Assembly (NCBI GenBank): GCA_029258815.1
Contig: JAPDJZ010000126.1
Location: forward strand, 1-8,522
DNA: 8,522 nt
Direction: 5' to 3'
Source: an archaeon
Lineage (GTDB): Archaea; Thermoproteota; Nitrososphaeria_A; Caldarchaeales; Wolframiiraptoraceae
Both the position numbers and the translations under genes were made by a program. Positions 5,878 to 8,522 of the stretch are shown one piece after another. Within the stretch, counting starts at the first letter, position 1, and the number at the start of each line of letters is the position of its first letter. The notes below the pieces were generated by a model, which saw only the letters and a program-made list of their open reading frames with translations, searched no databases and was not told the origin of the DNA.

Positions 5878-7035
5878 GGCGATCCTCCTTCGCTTCTCGG
5901 GATCTAGCAGGAGGCCGCGCGAGAAGAGCCGCTCGCTCCCGATCGTTAGGTTATCCTCTATGCTCGCCTCCCTTACGAGGCCATCCAGTATCCGGTCGTC
6001 GGATAGGAAGCCAACCCCCCTCCTGCGAATCTCCGAAACCCCTAGACCGGTAACGTCCTCGCCGAAGAGCATTATCCTCCCCGACTCAGGTCTCCTAACG
6101 CCGTAGATGCACTCGGCGAGCTCCTTCTCCCCGGTCCCCGGTATAGCGGCGATCCCGTGAACCTCTCCCTCGAGAACCTCGAGCCACAGCCCTCTAATCG
6201 CGACCTCGCCTCGATCATCGCGGACCGAGAGATTCTCGATCTTCAAGACCGCTTCCTCGCCGGCCCCTAAGCCGCGCTCCCCGGAGAACTCGAAGGCCGG
6301 AACCTCCTCGAACATCTTCCTCATCAATTCCTCGATCTCGACCCGCCCGGCCTCCGCCTTCAAGATTATCCTCCCGCCCGACATTACGAGGATCTCGTCC
6401 GCGAGCTCCAAGACCTCCGGCAGATCGTGGGAGATAACGATCACCGTATAGCCCCGTCTAGCGAGCCTCCTCAAGTAGGCTTGAAGCCTCTGCTTCTGCT
6501 GAAGCGGGAGATAAGCCGTGCATTCATCCAGAATCAGGACGGGAGATCTCCCAGCCCTCCACAATAGCTCGCAGAGGATGAGGGCTTTAACGATCTCAAA
6601 GGCTCTAAGCTGGCTTATCGGAAGCTTCTCGACGGGCTGACGCAGGTCGAGCTCGACCTCAAGCTCTCCGGCGACCTCCTCGGCGATTCCCTCAACGACC
6701 TCGAAACGGGGAATTATGGTCGGATAGAGGAGGGCTAGATGCTCTAGGAGGGTGAGGCCTGGGGCGAGGCTCGGATGCTGCTCGACCCTAACGACCCCGG
6801 CCTCCACGACCGCCTGATGATATTCGAGAACCTTAACGCCGTTAACGTAAACCTCGCCGCGGTCAGGCATTAGATAGCCGGAGATGACGTTGGTTAGCGT
6901 GGATTTCCCGGCGCCGTTAGGCCCTACGAGCCCGTAAACCCTCCCGCGCTCTAGCTCCAAGCTGACGTCATCTAAGGCCGTAACCCCTCCGACGAACCGC
7001 TTCCTCACACCTCTAAGCCTGACCGCGGCGCTCAT
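5875..7035 (-). CDS. Nucleoside-type (BMP family) ABC importer ATPase, NBD1 and start of NBD2, cut by an in-frame stop
   Basis: This 386-residue product is the first three-quarters of a double-ATPase subunit of the RbsA/NupO type, which powers the importer from the cytoplasmic side. NBD1 has Walker A GPNGAGKST (38-46), Q-loop Gln86, Walker B VLILDE (166-171) and H-loop His203. Its signature region reads LPISQ (138-142) where the family usually has LSVGE, so the Ser and Gly are lost. NBD2 begins near residue 263 and has a degenerate P-loop, PGTGEKE (299-305), lacking the Lys-Ser/Thr pair, as is common in this subfamily. Translation stops at TAA before the NBD2 signature. The same frame then resumes and runs to 5506, so the intact gene would span 5506-7035. 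The ATG at 7035 is supported by GGTGA five bases upstream (7041-7045 on the plus strand). The gene begins 17 nt after the binding-protein gene. It may be a pseudogene or a sequencing artefact; both partner genes look intact. Confidence 0.88.
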   Translation of the reverse strand: MSAAVRLRGVRKRFVGGVTALDDVSLELERGRVYGLVGPNGAGKSTLTNVISGYLMPDRGEVYVNGVKVLEYHQAVVEAGVVRVEQHPSLAPGLTLLEHLALLYPTIIPRFEVVEGIAEEVAGELEVELDLRQPVEKLPISQLRAFEIVKALILCELLWRAGRSPVLILDECTAYLPLQQKQRLQAYLRRLARRGYTVIVISHDLPEVLELADEILVMSGGRIILKAEAGRVEIEELMRKMFEEVPAFEFSGERGLGAGEEAVLKIENLSVRDDRGEVAIRGLWLEVLEGEVHGIAAIPGTGEKELAECIYGVRRPESGRIMLFGEDVTGLGVSEIRRRGVGFLSDDRILDGLVREASIEDNLTIGSERLFSRGLLLDPEKRRRIA

Positions 7036-7040
7036 CTAGC

Positions 7041-7045
7041 TCACC
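7041..7045 (-). promoter_or_regulatory. Ribosome binding site of ABC ATPase gene
   Basis: GGTGA on the minus strand lies five bases before the ATG at 7035 and matches the archaeal anti-Shine-Dalgarno complement (GGAGGTGATCC). It falls in the 17-nt gap after the binding-protein stop codon. An internal operon gene with a ribosome binding site, after a leaderless first gene, is a usual archaeal arrangement. Confidence 0.6.
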
Positions 7046-7052
7046 GAGCCGG

Positions 7053-8288
7053 CTAAGCCTTTCTCGCCGCACGCCTCCTAGCTAGGTAGATTATAGCGAT
7101 TGCCTCGATAACCACTATAATCGCCAATACGTAGCTCAGGGTCTCGAAGATGTTCGAGGGCGCGGCCGCGGGCCTCTCGGCCTGCTGAAGCTCCGGCCAA
7201 ACCTGCTCCGGCGGAAGCTCGATTATCGGGATCCAGGTCATTCCCGTTCTAATCTTCTCCTCCCACTCCGATACCATGGCTAGGATCTCGTCGTTAAGCG
7301 GCGGGCTGGGCTCGCCGAAGTGGTGGAAGGGCGCGAGATACGATCCGTTAAAGCTCATCCAAGAATAGGTTCCGAGGTTATCCGCCGTGAAGGTTCCTCT
7401 CAGAACCCGCTCGAAGACCACCCTAACCGTCGGTCTCATATCCCATACCAAGCTCGTGATCGTAACCTCCGGCGCCCTAGAATACTGGTCGGCCATATTC
7501 CCTATAACCCAGACCTTCTTACCCTGGGCGTAAGCCTCCTTGGCGGCCTCCTCAGCCCCAACCCTCTCGGCGAAGATCACGTCGACCCCGTTATCGATCA
7601 GGGTTTTAGCGAGCTTCTTGGCCGTAGCCGGATGATACCACGGGGACTCGCCCGGTGGGATGTTCCCCAGCAGGTAGACGACCATGACCTCGACCTTCGG
7701 GTTAGCGGTTTTAGCCCCATGGATGAAGGCGTTAACGATCCTATTCACCTCGTTTATCGGCATGGCGGCGACGACCCCGACCTTATTCGTCTTCGTAATC
7801 TTCCCGGCGATGAGCCCCGCTAGGAAGGCCGGCTGATGAAGCCAATTATCGAAGACCGCGAAGTTCGGCGGGGTCGGGGAATACTCGCTTCCCGCCGCGA
7901 AGGCTACGTCCGGGAAATCTTTGGCCACCCTCCTAGCGATATCCTCCTTAAGGAACGCGTCTAGGAAGACTACGTCGGCGACCCTGGCGGCGTCCCGGAG
8001 GGCGAGCTCGAACTCCTTCGGATCGCTCTTCCTATCGACGAACTGGTAATCGACCTCGATCCCCTTGGCCCTATACTCCTCCGCGACCGCGAGGATCGCC
8101 TGATGAATGGCGCCGTCCCAAGGCTCGCTTACGGGAGTCTGGAAAACCGCTCGAACGACGAGCTTCCGCTTAGCCTCCTCAGCCCCAGCCGGAGCGGCGG
8201 AGAAAGCGGCGAGGAAAAGCAGCAGAATAACCGCGAAAGCCGCGAGCTTAAACCCGCCCGCCCCAAGATCCACCTTTTCCTCGGGCAT
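7053..8288 (-). CDS. BMP-family solute-binding protein of ABC importer, membrane-anchored
   Basis: This 411-residue extracytoplasmic binding protein belongs to the basic membrane protein (BMP/Med, PnrA-like) family, whose known members bind nucleosides or purines. Residues about 14-36 form a hydrophobic signal sequence ending AAPAGAEEA. No lipobox cysteine is present. The ligand-binding domain spans roughly 42-350, with recognisable family stretches at EPWDGAIHQA (55-64), FLAGLIAGKITKTNKVGVVAA (first 20 residues from 155), the PINEVNRIVNAF segment (177-188) and GVDVIFAE (234-241). This middle part resembles the purine-binding-protein branch of the family. After a Pro/Glu/Ala-rich linker, residues about 384-402 form a single membrane helix followed by RRRAARKA, which should anchor the protein in the membrane with the basic tail inside. 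It is first in the operon, before the ATPase and fused permease. The TATA box centre is 26 nt before the ATG, suggesting a leaderless mRNA. The ligand is not determined by the sequence. Confidence 0.92.
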   Translation of the reverse strand: MPEEKVDLGAGGFKLAAFAVILLLFLAAFSAAPAGAEEAKRKLVVRAVFQTPVSEPWDGAIHQAILAVAEEYRAKGIEVDYQFVDRKSDPKEFELALRDAARVADVVFLDAFLKEDIARRVAKDFPDVAFAAGSEYSPTPPNFAVFDNWLHQPAFLAGLIAGKITKTNKVGVVAAMPINEVNRIVNAFIHGAKTANPKVEVMVVYLLGNIPPGESPWYHPATAKKLAKTLIDNGVDVIFAERVGAEEAAKEAYAQGKKVWVIGNMADQYSRAPEVTITSLVWDMRPTVRVVFERVLRGTFTADNLGTYSWMSFNGSYLAPFHHFGEPSPPLNDEILAMVSEWEEKIRTGMTWIPIIELPPEQVWPELQQAERPAAAPSNIFETLSYVLAIIVVIEAIAIIYLARRRAARKA

Positions 8289-8310
8289 ATTCTAAGCTAC
8301 GCAGCCCCTC

Positions 8311-8317
8311 ATTTATA
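8311..8317 (-). promoter_or_regulatory. TATA box of the ABC importer operon
   Basis: TATAAAT on the minus strand, preceded by GAAGG, is centred 26 nt before the ATG at 8288. Transcription would thus start at or next to the start codon. No ribosome binding site is seen before this ATG, which agrees with a leaderless first gene. Confidence 0.65.
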
Positions 8318-8343
8318 CCTTCATCGAGAGGCGGGGCTAGAGT

Positions 8344-8389
8344 ATATCCCGCGAAGATCGACGGATATTTACCCGGGACCCGATATCCG
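8344..8389. promoter_or_regulatory. Candidate operator: ATATCC/GGATAT half-sites between divergent promoters
   Basis: ATATCC occurs at 8344-8349 and 8383-8388, with the reverse complement GGATAT between them at 8363-8368. The centres are 19 and 20 bp apart. The right pair extends to a perfect 7-bp inverted repeat, CGGATAT (8362-8368) and ATATCCG (8383-8389), with centres 21 bp apart, about two helical turns. The elements lie upstream of the importer TATA box and before the tRNA-Phe TATA box. Binding by a dimeric regulator is an inference; short repeats of this size can arise by chance. Confidence 0.3.
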
Positions 8390-8398
8390 GAAAGAACC

Positions 8399-8406
8399 TT
8401 TTTAAG
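8399..8406 (+). promoter_or_regulatory. TATA box of tRNA-Phe gene
   Basis: TTTTTAAG is centred about 38 nt before the mature tRNA 5' end. The expected transcription start near 8428 would leave a leader of about 12 nt for RNase P to remove. No other good TATA-like sequence lies closer to the tRNA. Confidence 0.55.
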
Positions 8407-8414
8407 AACCCAAG

Positions 8415-8433
8415 CCCATTTCCAAAAAATGGG
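8415..8433. repeat. Perfect 7-bp inverted repeat upstream of tRNA-Phe
   Basis: CCCATTT (8415-8421) and AAATGGG (8427-8433) are separated by five bases (CCAAA). The palindrome covers the expected transcription start of the tRNA-Phe gene and ends seven bases before the mature tRNA. It could be a protein-binding site or chance; if transcription starts near 8428, the hairpin would not be in the RNA. Confidence 0.5.
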
Positions 8434-8440
8434 TATTGAT

Positions 8441-8512
8441 GCCCCGGTAGCTCAGAGGGAGAGCGCCCGGCTGAAGACCGGGTTGTCGTGGGTTCGAATC
8501 CCACCCGGGGCA
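8441..8512 (+). tRNA. tRNA-Phe (anticodon GAA)
   Basis: A complete cloverleaf can be folded by eye. The acceptor arms GCCCCGG and CCGGGGC pair perfectly, followed by A73. The D stem is GCTC/GAGC. The anticodon stem CCCGG/CCGGG encloses CTGAAGA with GAA at positions 34-36. The T arm is GTGGG-TTCGAAT-CCCAC. There is no intron and CCA is not encoded. The gene is divergent from the ABC importer operon and ends ten bases before the window edge. Confidence 0.97.
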
Positions 8513-8522
8513 CTAGTAAATT

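Noticed and set aside
5845..5890. Programmed frameshift at the ATPase interruption
   Set aside because: The upstream and downstream coding parts are in the same frame, so a frameshift would not join them; only readthrough, reinitiation or a sense codon would.
7320..7823. 167-residue plus-strand open frame inside the binding-protein gene
   Set aside because: It is antisense to the conserved BMP domain and has no recognisable motif.

Overview
The window looks like GC-rich chromosomal DNA from a thermophilic or hyperthermophilic archaeon, probably of the Thermoproteota (TACK) group; I cannot place it more precisely. The evidence is a Trm56-type tRNA methyltransferase (an archaeal family), TATA boxes about 26-28 nt before start codons (a leaderless-mRNA pattern), tRNA genes without encoded CCA tails, TTG starts, and a solute-binding protein with no lipobox cysteine but a C-terminal membrane anchor.

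Layout. Positions 1-422 (+) hold the 3' part of the Trm56 gene. It converges, with a 14-nt gap, on a LarA-family nickel-dependent racemase gene (437-1699, -). A tRNA-Val(GAC) gene follows (1861-1933, +), then a class III, HemL-like PLP aminotransferase (2072-3385, +) with its own TATA box. Its 3' end overlaps by 11 bp the end of a minus-strand operon that fills the rest of the window. That operon reads leftward from a TATA box at 8311-8317: BMP-family solute-binding protein (8288-7053), double-domain ABC ATPase (7035-5506, interrupted by one in-frame TAA at 5875-5877), and a single 712-residue permease (5513-3375) that is a fusion of two permeases. A tRNA-Phe(GAA) gene (8441-8512, +) closes the window, divergent from the operon.

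How the genes work together. The three operon genes make a complete nucleoside/purine-type (BMP family, NupNOPQ-like) ABC importer. The binding protein captures the ligand at the outer membrane face, the fused permease supplies both channel halves, and the ATPase supplies both nucleotide-binding domains. The substrate cannot be read from sequence; nucleosides or purine bases are the best family-based guess. The aminotransferase and the racemase are separate transcription units with no demonstrated link to the importer.

Most notable points: the stop codon splits an otherwise full-length ATPase while both partners stay intact; the only canonical ABC signature motif lies after that stop; the two permease halves are fused; and the operon-tRNA intergenic region carries ATATCC/GGATAT half-sites about 20 bp apart. 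I see no CRISPR array, IS element or phage gene, and no clearly new multi-gene system.
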